From Blasia pusilla (taxonomy: Eukaryota > Marchantiophyta > Marchantiopsida > Blasiales): 64,000 nt of DNA. The notes beneath the pieces are model-generated. The model made no database searches, was not told the DNA's origin, and worked only from the letters and a program-made list of their open reading frames with translations. Location: assembly GCA_050084515.1 (NCBI GenBank), contig CM114274.1:23746001-23810000 (forward strand), in the 5' to 3' direction. Of the stretch, positions 33,961 to 47,012 are shown in pieces. Position 1 is the first letter of the stretch; every line of letters starts with the position of its first letter. The position numbers and the translations under genes were made by a program.

Positions 33961-35400
33961 CACTAGAAGGAAAATGTGTTTTTATGACTACATTATGTGA
34001 CTAACATGAGTCATATTATACATGACATCACTCATGGTGACTGATGACTGCATCAGTCATAAAAGACAAGTCATTTTTGTCTCATGACTAAGCACCACTT
34101 GAGTCATTGTGTAGATGACTTCATTAATTTCAATGACGAGAGTCATGGGGCGAGGGATATAATTGGTCCACGTGGATATGACTGTAATACACTAGTGACG
34201 TGGATGATATGCTTTTTACTTAGTGTGAGTCATATTTGATACATAAAGAATGACTTGGATGAGTCATTCCCCTAGTTATAGCATGAGTCATTTGTTTTGT
34301 TTTAGAGTCATGGTGGAGTCATAATTCATAGTCCTAATGAGTTAGGGTCAGTCATCATATGTCATGACGAGTCATGCCAAGTCGTTGTGTGAATAATTAA
34401 GTCATGTTTGATACGTAAAGAACGACTAGCTTGAGTCATGATCCTAGTCATAGCATGAGTCATTATATTTTGTTTTGTAGTCATGGTGGAGTCATAATTG
34501 ATAGTCCATGATGAGTCATCACACATCACGACTAGTCATGCCAAGTCTTTATTTGAATAATGAAGTCATATTTGATACATAAAGAACGACTAGCTTTCTT
34601 TCTTGAGAGTCACATTCAAACACTCCTAAAGAAACTTGCTGCTTAACAAATCATATCCGCAATCAAATATGCAAATAAACCATGATCATTTCACATGATC
34701 TCTTTAATGAAAGGTTTTTACATTTATCAAAATCATATTTTATGGCCTTTAACAAGCTTAATCAAACTACCAATATCTATCAGGTGCTGGAACTCTCTGC
34801 CATGTAGCAGCACAACATATTCTGAAACAACAAATATATGTCCTTCCAAAAACCGTTTGGTTCCTTGAGCGAGTGCAAACTTGCTCTCATGGAATTTTCC
34901 CTTCCCAAAAATTATTGTACTCTAAAGATACTTGGACACTTTTCCGACCAACCTCAATTGCATACTCTAACAAACACACCAATTTTGTAACATTTACATC
35001 AGTATCCGTCCCAATAGCCATTCCTTGCTTATCGTGGCATATATGAACAGTGACCTTACCAACCATCCCAACCATTATCCAGGCAAGTAAAGAGTATCTA
35101 TCATCATGGCGGAGAATAACATCAACGAACCTAACATAGAAATGACGCTCTGTCACGTCAAATAATATTCTCTTCCCAACCCTATAACCATTGGCATGGT
35201 CATTTCCTCTGGAATCATCAATCAACTGCAAAATCCTTACTCGTACACGGATTGGCAGAGCCATGATCCGATCAAATATTCCTAAAGGCCTACTCTTGTG
35301 CAATATCTTCTTCTTCAAATCCACCAAAAGACCACGCAGCCTCAACAAAAAAATTCTGAATCATAGAGTCTTCGGGAAGGTAAGTTTCCCTCCATAATCA
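33961..35400 (+). mobile_element. CACTA-like DNA transposon end with sub-terminal repeats
   Basis: CACTAGAAGGAAAATGTG at 33961 has the form of a plant CACTA (En/Spm) terminal repeat. Over the next 650 bases AGTCAT/ATGACT words occur dozens of times in both orientations. A larger direct repeat of about 180 bases (GTCAT-TTTGATACATAAAGAA, then GTCATAGCATGAGTCATT, then TCATGGTGGAGTCATAAT) occurs about twice plus a third partial start near 34564. Dense sub-terminal transposase-binding words are the norm for CACTA elements. The matching far terminus was not found, so the right limit is a guess. Confidence 0.55.
34887..35348 (-). CDS. Hypothetical protein inside the CACTA-like region
   Basis: The 153-codon open frame has no ATG at its 5' limit (it begins at a TTG; the first ATG is at RIMALPIRV about 28 residues in), so it is likely an exon or fragment. 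It has balanced composition: IRVRVRILQLIDDSRGN, YRVGKRILFDVTERHFYVRF and VIVGMVGKVTVHICHDKQG-like stretches suggest a beta-rich fold. I recognise no domain. Its position behind the sub-terminal repeats fits a transposon-borne gene. Confidence 0.4.
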   Translation of the reverse strand: MLRLRGLLVDLKKKILHKSRPLGIFDRIMALPIRVRVRILQLIDDSRGNDHANGYRVGKRILFDVTERHFYVRFVDVILRHDDRYSLLAWIMVGMVGKVTVHICHDKQGMAIGTDTDVNVTKLVCLLEYAIEVGRKSVQVSLEYNNFWEGKIP

Positions 35401-35559
35401 AAGGCTATTTCTTAGCCTTTTCTAAGAAACTTGAAATAGATAATTGTGCATAGCTTGCTGCTGAGAGTTCTTTAAAGCTACTTTCGTACAAATTAAACAT
35501 CAAAGAGCTTTGTTAGAAGAAACAATGCACTAAACAAGAAGAAAACTAATCCCTTCTTC

Positions 35560-35562
<3 letters not shown>

Positions 35563-35650
<88 letters not shown>
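35563..35650. repeat. (CT)n microsatellite, about 88 bases
   Basis: Uninterrupted CT dinucleotides; ORFs reading Arg-Glu or Leu-Ser repeats through it are artefacts. Confidence 0.95.
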
Positions 35651-35652
<2 letters not shown>

Positions 35653-35944
35653 AGTATTGGTACTTGAGATCTTCTCGCCATTTCACAAGGCGACTTGGAG
35701 GATCCAGTGTAAGGATGTAGGGCAATGTACAATCTGGGACTCTGATTAATCTTCTCGATTTTTCACTCGTGTCATTGGCCTACTTTCTTACATTGGATCC
35801 TCAAAGTCTCTTCTGGAATTGTAGTCTCCTATTGTTGTGTAGTGTGTCGTTGGATCGAGCATACTTTCATTATGTAGCAAGAGTACAAGTATATATATTG
35901 AAACCATTCATCCTGTGCACTAGCTGGATAGTGGATAGAGACTG

Positions 35945-36062
35945 TACTCATTAAGTAATGCATGTCCTAGCCTTGCAACCATAGACCCCGCGCCCTGGTT
36001 GGACGATGCTTGAGAGTGGGATGGGTGTAGAGAGAGGAGCAAGTGAAGAAGGTACCATATGA
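35945..36062 (-). mobile_element. Second LINE family, 3'-end copy (minus strand)
   Basis: The reverse complement matches the ends of the plus-strand copies near 36.8 and 37.6 kb: CATATGGTACCTTCTTCACTTG, CCAACCAGGGCGCGGGGTCTA, then ATTACTTAATGAGTAC. Its 5' side is replaced by the long GA array at 36069-36233. Confidence 0.75.
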
Positions 36063-36066
36063 TATA

Positions 36067-36236
<170 letters not shown>

Positions 36237-36524
36237 AAAACATAGCTAGACTATACATTCTATGAAAAGATTTGAAATAACCTTTTGTTTGTTGATTATA
36301 TACTTACTCATGACTCACTTACTGTACTGAAAATCTTAGCCTACACATTTCCATCAACTATCGCAGAAGAGATCAGGTTCTTTAACTTAAAGACTATTCT
36401 CTCATCAAAGTTATTCCCATTCTGCGTAGAAATCTTGCGACGAGAGAGACTGCTTAATGAGTAGTCTCTTCACAACACACAGAGCAAGAGCATATATTGA
36501 TATGGTTAAGCTTGTAAGAAAAAC

Positions 36525-37083
<559 letters not shown>

Positions 37084-37200
37084 CTAGAAGCCATGATCAT
37101 TTCACTAACCTCTCTCTTTTGACGGTAAATCCTAAGAAGGCAAAATTGAAGAACTATTTGCGGAGAACCCCTTGCTTTAGAACCCCGCTCAAGTTCTAGT

Positions 37201-37690
37201 TCAGGATGGGGGTAATCCCCTTGAGCCATGAGAAAAGTAGGATGGAAACAAAACTAAACTCTTGCGCCTTGTGTGACGATGGGGATGAAACCTCTAGTCA
37301 TTACTTGGTCTCTTGCTCAAAATTCACAACACATAGAGCAAGAGCACATGCTAGTATTGCTAAGCTGGTATCATCAGAATTGTTCAACACATTCAAAAGC
37401 CTTGATTCATTGCCCAAAGCTGATGCACTAGTAAGTAATGTCTATTGGGGATCCCAATCAAGTAAAGTAGATAGTGTGATGAAGAGTTTCTCAGTTGGCA
37501 CTTGGAAGCTCCGCACCACCACGTTGTTTGGTCACCACTCACACTATATGAGAGTGCCTCCCTCCTCTCATATGGTACCTTCTTCACTTGTTCCTCTCTC
37601 TATACCCATCCCAGTCTCAAGTACAATCCAACTAGGGCGCGGGGTCTATTGTCGCAAGGCTACGAGAGGCATTACTTAATGAGTACAATC
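37201..37690 (+). mobile_element. Second LINE family, 3'-end copy 2 (best preserved)
   Basis: The frame encodes CALCDDGDETSSHYLVSCSK (C-x2-C...H-x4-C, the zinc motif at the end of non-LTR ORF2) and then a region with SLPKADALVSNVYWG and VDSVMKSFSVGTWKL. The copy ends in ATTACTTAATGAGTACAA and (TC)5. It is one of several copies in a local cluster. Confidence 0.75.
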
Positions 37691-37699
37691 TCTCTCTCA

Positions 37700-37918
37700 A
37701 GATGGAAACATAACTAAACTCTTGCGCCTTGTGTGACAATGGGGATGAAACCTCTAGTCATTACTTGGTCTCCTACGCAAAATTCACAACAAACAGAGCA
37801 AGAGCATATGCTGATATTGCTAAGCTGTTAACACCATAATTGTTCAACACATACAGTAGCCTTGATTCATTGCCCAAAGCTGTTGCACTGGTAAGTAATG
37901 TCTATTGGGGATCCCATC
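37700..37918 (+). mobile_element. Second LINE family, 3'-end copy 3 (partial)
   Basis: The block repeats GATGGAAACATAACTAAACT, GTGTGACAATGGGGATGAAA and GTCTATTGGGGATCCCA from copy 2, then switches abruptly at about 37918 into the 606-bp duplicated DNA. Confidence 0.7.
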
Positions 37919-37944
37919 TGGAACCGGAACCTGAGTTTTGATTG

Positions 37945-39135
37945 ATCCTCCTCATCGTTTCGAGAATTGGATCTCTAATTCAGATAGTGAGGGTTCTGAT
38001 AAGGAGGACCGCGATCTCATTTGGGAACTACACTTCCAAAAGCAGCCGTTCGGGCGCAGTTGTCGTGTCTGGAACCGGAACCAGAGTTCTGATTGATCCT
38101 TCTTCTCTTTTCAAGAACTGGATCTATAGTTCCCATTGTGAGGTAGTAGGCATAGAGGCCAGCGATTGGATTTGGAAACTCTAGTTGTGAAAGTACGAGT
38201 TTAGATATCCGTTTATTTCTGGATTCAAAGCTATCAAACTGAGCATAGATCCACACTTCCTGAGCATTGAATGTATGGCTTTTATTGCGGGGCGGGAGAT
38301 GTCATGCAGAGCTGGATTCCAGAGTGCCCTTTGTGAAGGTATTTTGGTCATTCTATCATTTTTGGAAGTGATGTGCATGTAAGTGTTTAGGTTTTAGGGT
38401 TTGCAACTACACTTGTGATTCACATCCTACATGTAGAGTTACGAAAATGGTTTAGGGAATTGGATTCAGTTATCGTTTGTTTAACTAGATCTACACTTCC
38501 GATTCTTAGGTTCTCCCGACCGACCGAAGCCAGCTTCTCATTTCGAGAACTGGATCCTCCTTCTCATTTCGAGAAGTGGATCTATAGTTCCGATAGTAAG
38601 GATTCCGATAAGGAGGCCCGCGATCTCATTTGGGAACTACACTTCCGAAAGCAGCCATTCGGGCTCAGTTGTCATGTCTGGAATCAGAACCTGAGTTTTG
38701 ATTGATCCTCCTTCTCTTTTCAAGAACTGGATCTATAGTTCCCATTGTGAGGTAGCAAGCATAGAGGCGAGCGATTGGATTTGGGAACTCTAGTTGTGAA
38801 AGTACGAGTTTAGATATCCATTCATTTTTGGATTCAAAGCTATCAAACTAAGCATAGATCCACACTTCCGATGCAATTGAATGTACGGCTTTTATTGTGG
38901 GGCGGGAGATGTCATGCAGAGCTGGATTCCAGAGTGCCCTTCGTAAAGGTATTTCGATCATTCTATCATTTCTAGAAGTGCTGTGCATGTTAGTGTTTAG
39001 GTTTTAGGGTTTGCAACTACACTTCCGATTCACACCCTACATGTAAGGTTACAAAAATGGTTTAGGGAATTGGATTCAATTATCCTTTGTTTAACTAGAT
39101 CTTTAATTCCAATTTTTAGGTACTCCCAACCGACT
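37945..39135 (+). repeat. Tandem duplication, two units of about 606 bases
   Basis: Unit 1 starts near 37945 and unit 2 near 38551. The same landmarks recur about 606 bases apart: TTTCGAGAA-TGGATC, AAGGAGG-CCGCGATCTCA, TTTCAAGAACTGGATCTATA, GGCGGGAGATGTCATGCAGA and GGTTTTAGGGTTTGCAACTA. Copies differ by scattered substitutions. Words such as ATAGTTCC and CACTTCCGATT link it to the GGAACT/AGTTCC-rich DNA near 57 kb. Confidence 0.85.
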
Positions 39136-40428
39136 GGCTTAGGTCGTTTAGGAATACCTAAGAATCGGAACTGAGCAGGAACTTTGGCTGATTCGAGTGA
39201 GGTTGTCATAGTGCAATTGCGGCACTAAGGCCTACAACCGCCTTACTGCATTTTGGATCTGAATGCGTTTGGAGCTGGCTAGCTGTGCTTTTCGAGGAGT
39301 CAGGTCACTGATCTATATATCTATTACGTTTGTAGTTTAAACTTTTGTCCTTTAGTCCCATATTACTAAGATAGATAATGATGGAGGGACAAGGAGAAGG
39401 AGGAACGTCAAAGGCCGCAATGCTTGGCCTCTAACGCTTGGGTTTCTTCTTGACAGTGTATTTACTTTCATTAAAGGGATTGGCTCGTGCCGTTTGGATA
39501 ACGGACATAACAGTTAGTATGTTAAGATCTACACATGGGAACCACATAGATTATAGTTTGCCATGTTCATTCAAGTGTGGACTTGAGATCCTATTGCAAG
39601 CCGTCAGAAGCCTAACTTGGTTATGGTTTGAACGTAGTACCCCTTCAAATGCTGAAACGATCCGTTCAGACGCGGTAACATTTTTGATGTAGTAGACTTT
39701 TCGACGTGGTAAGGATCTAGACGTAGTACCCTCTCAAGTGTCGTAGTGCTCCAGCCTTGTAGTCCTTCAAGTTTGCAAACGCGACACACGTCGTAGCCCT
39801 TCAGGCTTGGAAACCCTTTAGACTTGGTACCCCTTGAGAAGGTATCACGACTTTTGACATCGTGGCGATTCAGACGTAGTATCCCTTTGACATTGTGCTA
39901 AGTTTTTTGTACTGCGGACAAAGAACCAATCATGAAGAATTGGTACCGTTCACTACTTTGTGTTTCGATTGGTAGAGGTTTGGAGGGAGTAATTCTGCAA
40001 CTGCCCTACAAATGTACTCTATTGTAGCCACGGCAACCTACATAGTTTTGGCGGGCGAATGTACGCTAGTACCTAGTATGGAAGTTTGATTGAACCGTGG
40101 GGGTAGATTGGAACTTATGTTAGGGTAAGGAATCTTGTAACACAATCAGGCAAGTGTCAAATTTCCTCCTCTTCCGGATAGTGAGTTTCTGACCAAGGTG
40201 GACGTCATCCTTGTTGGGTTCAATCGGGTGTTGTGAGTTTTAGTATCAATTCCTAGATTCGCGAGAGAAATGGAAGGACGACAGTTGATACGTTTATGAA
40301 TCAAGAGTTCGGATTGAATCTGGTGGTCTAAGTGGACCCTCTGGTTTCAAAATCTTTAGCTCATTGAATTCCACCGTAGACCAGAGCAACAACTGTCCAA
40401 GGGATCGAGTTCCGAAATTCCTGAGATT
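39136..40428. other. Upstream DNA of the repeat-family gene
   Basis: No coding sequence recognised. A degenerate short-period repeat appears at 39625-39900: GTAGTACCC, GTAGCCCTTCA, TTGGTACCCC and GTAGTATCCC words spaced about 25-40 bases. The region may hold the promoter of the decayed gene that follows. Confidence 0.4.
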
Positions 40429-43400
40429 ATGCAGATTTCCACTTTCCAATTCACCAAGGTTAGTTCATATCTACATATGTTCGCACTAAATGGATTTATG
40501 ATGAGTACTATATTGCTCGATTCTTGCCTATTGTGCCTTAAGAAAAGGGTTTTCTCTCCTGTGTTTAACGCATTGCTTATGAATTCTCGTGTTGCAATAA
40601 AGTTTTTCGGTCTACAATCATGGTTAAGAAGCAGATTCTTACCCAGAAAAAGATTTTGGGTGCTTTGATCCGCGACCGAAGAGTGCCTTTCAATTCGAAT
40701 TCTGTAAAGCCGATTGTTCGGGCTTATGGGATGAACTTTAGAATTTTGGCTGCGCAAGGGGTGTCCGAGATAAGATGGAATGTCAAACTTGTAGGGAAGG
40801 AGAGCGCAATTTTGGGTGGAATGCGCCTGATTGGGTGTAGCATTGTTGCTAGTGACACGTTCTTGGTGTTGCACCTTTTAGACGCGGATAATGAAGAGAG
40901 CTATCATATGGATGTTACTCAATGCGTCGTTTATCGAGCCAAACTGAATTCGGGAGTTCAAACTCTTCCCTCCGATATGTAGGAGCTAGTGATGAGAGGT
41001 CCTATTTCATAGGACATTCAGGATATTGGTACATTTTTTAGAGAGGTGATTCGGATAGCTACCGAGGTTGCTACCTTCGAGTTTGCGTTATCATTGATGG
41101 TACAAGAAGAAAAAAAGATAACGGGCATTGGGTTGGGGAAAGAGATAACAAGTGCTTGTCTAGAAAAGCTTGTAGACTCTACGTTAGAGATTGGGTCTAT
41201 TGTGATAGTCTAGGAAAACGAAGTCGCCGAGCTTGATGCAAGGGCGACACAGGAACTCGTCGAGTGTGCGAGGCCGGCACAAGAGAGATTGTGGGAGCAG
41301 TTCAAGGATCTTTATATTCTGAACTCTACTTTGAAAATCTATCGATTAGATGTCAATGATTTCAAACTTGCCCCGCTTGAGATCAAAACGAGGGAGCTTT
41401 ATCAAGAGCAAGTGAATGCCCTGATGCATAGTCTCTTGGGGAATAGAAATGTCATAGCGAAAAATATAAACACATCTATTGTTTTTCCTTGTATATATGA
41501 TATTGCAAGAGCATCTGATGAATATCCGAGGGACCATTTACTAGTTACCCCCTTAGAAGAGGAGATAAATACGAAATCAAGACTTGATGGACATGAAATC
41601 CAATTGCGATAAATTGAAACGCGAACAAGTGAATGTAGGCGCCATTTGCAAGTTCTTTTTCTCGGAGAGGGAGATCTCTGTTGGGGGAAGTTGCCAAGAT
41701 TGCTATGAGAAGCTCATTTCGGATAAGGAATTCTGCGTCGATGATGCATAGATTCTCTTCGACATTCTGCTCGAGGAGAAGATGTATTTGAAGAAGCATC
41801 TTTCCTTTGGTACGCAAGCCAAATTTGGTGTTCCTCCTGATGAATTTTATAGAACATTGTGAGATTTAATGCGATTGCGGAGGGCCAAACACCCAACGAC
41901 TGACTTTCTTGCATCTACCCACAAGGAAGTCATTACATGTTTTGATACAACCTCACCCGAATTTTTCCGGAGAGTTGTAAACTGGGGGAAGATGATGAGT
42001 GGGGTGTACTTTTTGACATAGTATTTATAAATATGGTTAGTGCTTCAAATGATTATGAGCGGCTTAGTGTAGAAGAATTCGGAGAATATTTTGATGAGGG
42101 GTCTTGTCTCAATGCAAACGAAAGATTATTGGGTATTCTTTGCTGAGATCGAAATACTCGGGAATCTTATAATTGCATGCCAGAGAGCCTCTAATCTCTG
42201 GTGTAGAATAATTCCCTGTATAGTGAGATTTCCAATGACGGATCCAAAGAGACAGAGGATTCGGAGTGGAGGATGTCTCATGGTTGTTATAGCAGTATTT
42301 GTCAATGGTTATGATGAGTCCACTCTGGACGAACAACTCGCTGCTGTAAATAGAGTACTTGGCGGAAAAGTTCTTCCCACCTCCCTCAGCGACACAAGAG
42401 ATATGATCAACAAGGAGTATAGATTCCTTCCGACCCTCGGAGAGAACGAGTTTCGAACGGATGACCTCGTGGAGATTTTCTCCGGCTTGTCAAAGGTTAG
42501 ACCACGGAAGAATGCCATTGTGGTAAATCCTGGTTGCCGGTATTGGCGGCTCTAGTGGTGAGTTTCTCTTTTGGAACCTAAGTTCCGATCATGATTACAT
42601 GCATTCAAGTTAAGTTGTTATTCGAAGACATGTACTAACTCCCCCAGCTGATATCGTTACAGGTTTCGCGCATCAATTTCCATGCATTTTGTTCGTAAGT
42701 GGATGGGGCAACATTGTCGGACTTCTGCTTGAAATTTGATCAATTCTTCAAGATTGATGCAAACAGTAGTCTTCTAAGGACTACCCGTGCAGTGAAGTCC
42801 GAACCAAACCGGAAGGTGGCACCTTCCAAAGGAAAAAAATACGCGGATGCCCGGAATCGCAAAGGAGCAAAGGACCTGGACATGGAAGCGGAGTCAGAAG
42901 ATGATGACGAATGAGAAGTAAGCTCCCGGGATTTTGTGCCTTGAATCATGCCAGATGTTTGTTTCTCTTCGCACTACTATTAGATTCAAGCAAGCCCATT
43001 ATTGATTTTGGTTGGTTTATGGCTCAGGATGATGGAGTCGCGGAGAGGGATGAGGGTGAGGGATCGGCTCCCCCAACTTTTGAAAGGGTAACATCGCCTG
43101 ATGTGTTCAACCCTGAAATTTTGATAAGGGAGACTAGTGCTCTAGCTACTCCTGGTTTGGCAAGATATTCCGCCAGAACTATCCCCACACCGTTGGGAGA
43201 AAATATCGTAGGTTCAATTTAAGAAGCTCGTTATGAAAAAACTTTATGCTTTTGAATGGGACAATGATTGTTACATTTGGAATTCTAATCTAAGTATCCG
43301 TTTGTGAAGCAGTCATCATCGATTGGTGGAAAATCACTTGGACTATCGGCGCTCACTTCCGAGGGAGAGAAGGATGATGAAGTGCGGGAGAGCAGATCCA

Positions 43401-46250
43401 AGCAGACGCCATCGTCGAAAATACCAATTGCGGTGAGAAATTTATATGATCCTCCTAATGCATGCAAATCCTTCTCATTATTAGTTTCAAATTAATAATT
43501 TTTTTCTCATTACGTTGAGTGTCCATCGGGAGAAAACGAAAGGGGAGGGACTGTGTGGGATGGGGAAGCAAATTCTGACGTCATCGGGCTTTCCTACTCC
43601 GTTGAGCAACCCAATTATTTTTTCCTATTCTGATTTCAGTTTCCCAGATTCTTCTTGCACTGATGTAGAACTTAAGTTCTCATTATGTGGAGCCTTTTGC
43701 CATTATATGGGGAGAAGAGGAGAGAGAGGGATTGCTTGGGACAGAAAAGCAAACTACACCGTCATCGGAATCTCCTTCTGAGGTGTGCAACCCAATTAAT
43801 ATTTCATAATATGTTTTCAGTTTCCATGCCTCCTCTTGCACTGATGTAAAACTTAAGTTCTCATTATGTTAAACATTTTGCCACTACACAGGGAGACAAG
43901 GAGAGCGAGGGAGTGGAAAAACAGACTCCACAAGGAGAAAAGAGGATTGAGGGACTTGAGAGTACGGAAAAGCTCACTGGAATGTTATCAGCTTCTCCGA
44001 ATCAGGTGAGCAACTAAAGTAGTGATTAACTCATCTAAAGTTCTCATTGTATTTAGGGTCTACACACTTTGAATTCAGAAAAGAAGACCTTATATTTTGG
44101 TTTCATGTAGGAGTCATTCGATGGAACGCGTAGTAGGTCGATGTTTGAGTGTTCAGCGGTTGGTGACTCGCAACTTAGAAAAGTAGTAAATACTATCCTC
44201 GGGAGTGACTTAGCCACTGCACTCGAAATATCGGATTCTGACGACTCTAGACGCAATTTAACAATCAGATGTGTAAATGTACAAAAAAATGATACGTCTC
44301 AAGTTCTACCTCGAGCTCCTATGTCTACAAAGCCTGCGGCTTCGGCAAGAAGTACATCGCCGAAGAAAGCTGCTAGGCCACAATATGAAGGGAGAATGAA
44401 CATTGACATATCCGAGATACGTAGAGTCATCGCCGCTAAGGCTTCTAGGGGAAATGTGGACAGAGAAAAACATAGGAAATGGATCCCACGTAGAACAATA
44501 TCAACAACAGTTGGAGACTCTAGCGGCTCAGACGCTGCTCTGGAAATTGTAGCCGTGAAACCTTCAAAGAAAAATAAGCATAATAACCCATCCCCAGTAC
44601 ATGGAACATCTCTAGATAGTACTGACCCGGGGACCAATATCGACCGGGTACCTCGTCCTTGGTAAGACTCAATCGGCATCTTTACTATGAGGGGTTTCAC
44701 ACCGACTTTCATCATGTCGAAAGAGAGTTGAGATTACTAGCAGGTGGTGGTTCCATAATGTCGAGCATGGAGGATAGAACCTCTTTGGAAACCATTAGAG
44801 AAATGAGTGCAAAAATTAGATCTTTGGACTTTAGCACTTGGAGGAGGTTGAAGTGACACTCATTTTCACTCATATCTTAATCGGATTTTCTGTTCCCATT
44901 CATTCCCCTGTGACTACCTTCTTTCAATTGTATTATGAAGTGTAAGGATTTGGCCCTTGCATCCCTTCTGCACACAAAAGGTGCAGAAGTTAATGTAATG
45001 TCACCAGTCCAAGAGTTGAGGACTTCTATTTTCATGTTGTGTTTCATTTTCTCCTACAACCTTGCATCGCCTTTGTATTTCTGTATGATTCTTTGGATTT
45101 TGATGAAAAAATGTCTGATGCAGACTTGGCCCAGATTTGGTAAAATCATGCTGCTTTTTGAACCGCATGAAGTCTTGCTTTTCTGCCCTACTTATTGAAA
45201 CTCTGGCAACTTGAAAAATATTAGCATCAGACCAGGGTGTGGGGATTTTCTTCACACAGCCAGTGATTACTTTTCTTTGGGCCTGTGGACATGTAAGAAT
45301 GAAGATAGTCTCGCCAGAATGGAAGTTGCAATTTCGGATCACTTACAAGAGAGGAATCTTTCCCTGGTTGAGTTCACCTTGGTTCGTGCAAATGACAGTC
45401 CGCGTGGAGGTCGAGCGGCTCCATTCAAACCACTAAACTATTTTGACGAGGCAACAAGACGTTGGCTGGATTTGGACAGCCAACAACAATCTTTTACCTT
45501 CCAATAATGAAAGAGACTTTCTTGGATGGGATGAGTGTTAGTCATTTTAATAGTACTAGGCGGATTGGTTTTCCAAAGCCACATTCTATTGGCGATAATA
45601 GTAAACGTCTTCTCCATGCAATCCTGGAAAAGCTAAAGGCCTCGGTCTTATTCCAGAATATACCTGTACAATTGACTCGGACAGTATGCAAGGAATGTCC
45701 AAGAGCGGAGATCACCGCAGATGTCATCTCCTGCAGTGTGGATCAAATATGAATGGAAGCTACGAGGCCAACATGCAGTATCAATGCCTTCCTTACTACT
45801 AGGTGGTATTTGGAGTATTCGACAGAGAAATATCTCCCGGCTGGAGTTCTCGACGACATTGTGAAGTTGGGGTCTTGCTTGTACTTTAAGTGGGAGAATC
45901 AGTCCGGTTTCAAGGACGTTTTCGATAAAAGCGGATTTTTAGACCTGGAGTCCGTAGTAGGGTGGAGTCAGAAGAGTGAATCATCATTGGGTGTCTACAT
46001 CGACACCAACATGAGCTCTGTGGGTTATGTCTTCCTCCCTTATATTTATGACGTTTTCCCTTATGGTGCCATGCTAGAGAAGACCATGGACACTATGTGG
46101 AACGAAGTGGTGTAGTACGAGGGAATCGAGAAGGTGTTTATCATCACCCTGCATGGCCATCACTTTGTGCGAAGGGTTGCACCCAAGTCAATCACCATTT
46201 TAGATACTCCTAGGTTCTCGCGTGGACTGAGAATATAGGAAGGCGCACCA
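40429..46250 (+). pseudogene. Decayed multi-exon gene of an unknown repeat family, 5' part
   Basis: A long frame from about 40620 to 41610 (VKKQILTQKKILGALIRDRR, then FKDLYILNSTLKIYRLDV) is interrupted by TAG stops at about 40980, 41012 and 41211 where the surrounding protein stays sensible. It continues through shifts to 42555 (VNRVLGGKVLPTSLSDTRD). Short spliced pieces follow at 42.7-44.0 kb, including similar small exons rich in Lys/Glu, with CAG and GTGAG borders. A Ser/Lys-rich exon (44110-44850) comes next, then a C-terminal block at 45300-46240 with WYLEYSTEKYLPAGVLDDIV, IDTNMSSVGYVFLP, ITLHGHHFVRRVAPKSI and TILDTP. The last pieces vaguely resemble a Ulp1-type cysteine protease. The gene stops at the gypsy element and resumes at 56120. 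Confidence 0.6.
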
Positions 46251-46261
46251 AATCTTTGTCG

Positions 46262-46360
46262 TGCAAATCCACATCATCATACAACATACATCGCTGACAT
46301 ACCATACTCACATACATACATAATATAGAGGAGAGCATACACAAACACAAGTGTACCACA
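46262..46360 (-). repeat. Extra copy of the LTR 5' segment (A1)
   Basis: These 99 bases are nearly identical to 46733-46831, the first 99 bases of the 3' LTR as read on the minus strand. They lie outside the LTR, directly next to its end, with the bases ACT between. The corresponding 99 bases are missing from the other LTR at 56119. Confidence 0.85.
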
Positions 46361-46362
46361 AC

Positions 46363-46831
46363 TAAAATCCGTGAAAGACCTACTGTCATAAAATACATAT
46401 AGAATCACATACAATCGAGCCAAACCCACTCCTCGATGGGAGAATCCAGGTCGAAGCTTGCGGGAACCACCATAGCCAAGAGCTCTACTCACTACCAAGG
46501 CTAACTCCCAACGCAACACGCTCAACTCAAAGAACTAAATGTTCTTTGAGTACACTCCACACTATATCCTCCAACTTAAGGGCGGGCCCTACTGGAAAAG
46601 TCACCCTCAATGGAGTAACCCCCAACCCTTTGTATGAAACCGCATCCCTACCTAGACACTACGGCCCTACATAAGATATGGCCTCTACTAGCACACTATA
46701 CTCTACGACATAATCCGTATGGTCATGACAGCTGCAAATCCACATCGTCATACAACATACATCGCTGACATACCACACTCACATACATACATAATATAGA
46801 CGAGAGCATACACAAACACAAGTGTACCACA
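46363..46831 (-). repeat. 3' LTR of the gypsy element
   Basis: Read on the minus strand, the LTR starts TGTGGTACACTTG right after the polypurine tract and ends CGGATTTTA. About 368 bases of it (46363-46730) match 55756-56119. The length is about 469 bases. A TG start and a CA or TA end fit LTR rules, allowing one decayed end base. Confidence 0.75.
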
Positions 46832-46843
46832 ACTCGCCCCCCT
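46832..46843 (-). other. Polypurine tract
   Basis: The minus strand reads AGGGGGGCGAGT directly before the LTR start TGTGG. This is where plus-strand DNA synthesis would be primed. Confidence 0.7.
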
Positions 46844-47012
46844 AACTGGCGGTTAGGTCCCTCTAACTCCTAGGTAGCCCTATACATCTACTACATGCTA
46901 TACACCTTCGTGAGTGCACGAATCAGAAGGCCGGGTGCTAGATTGTTCCATCGTTAGTGGCACATCTATAATCCATATCATGCAAAGATCAAGTCATCTA
47001 CCCCTCCTAAGT

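Noticed and set aside
33961-34620. CRISPR-like array of AGTCAT repeats
   Set aside because: Repeat words are short, in both orientations and irregularly spaced; the genome is eukaryotic.
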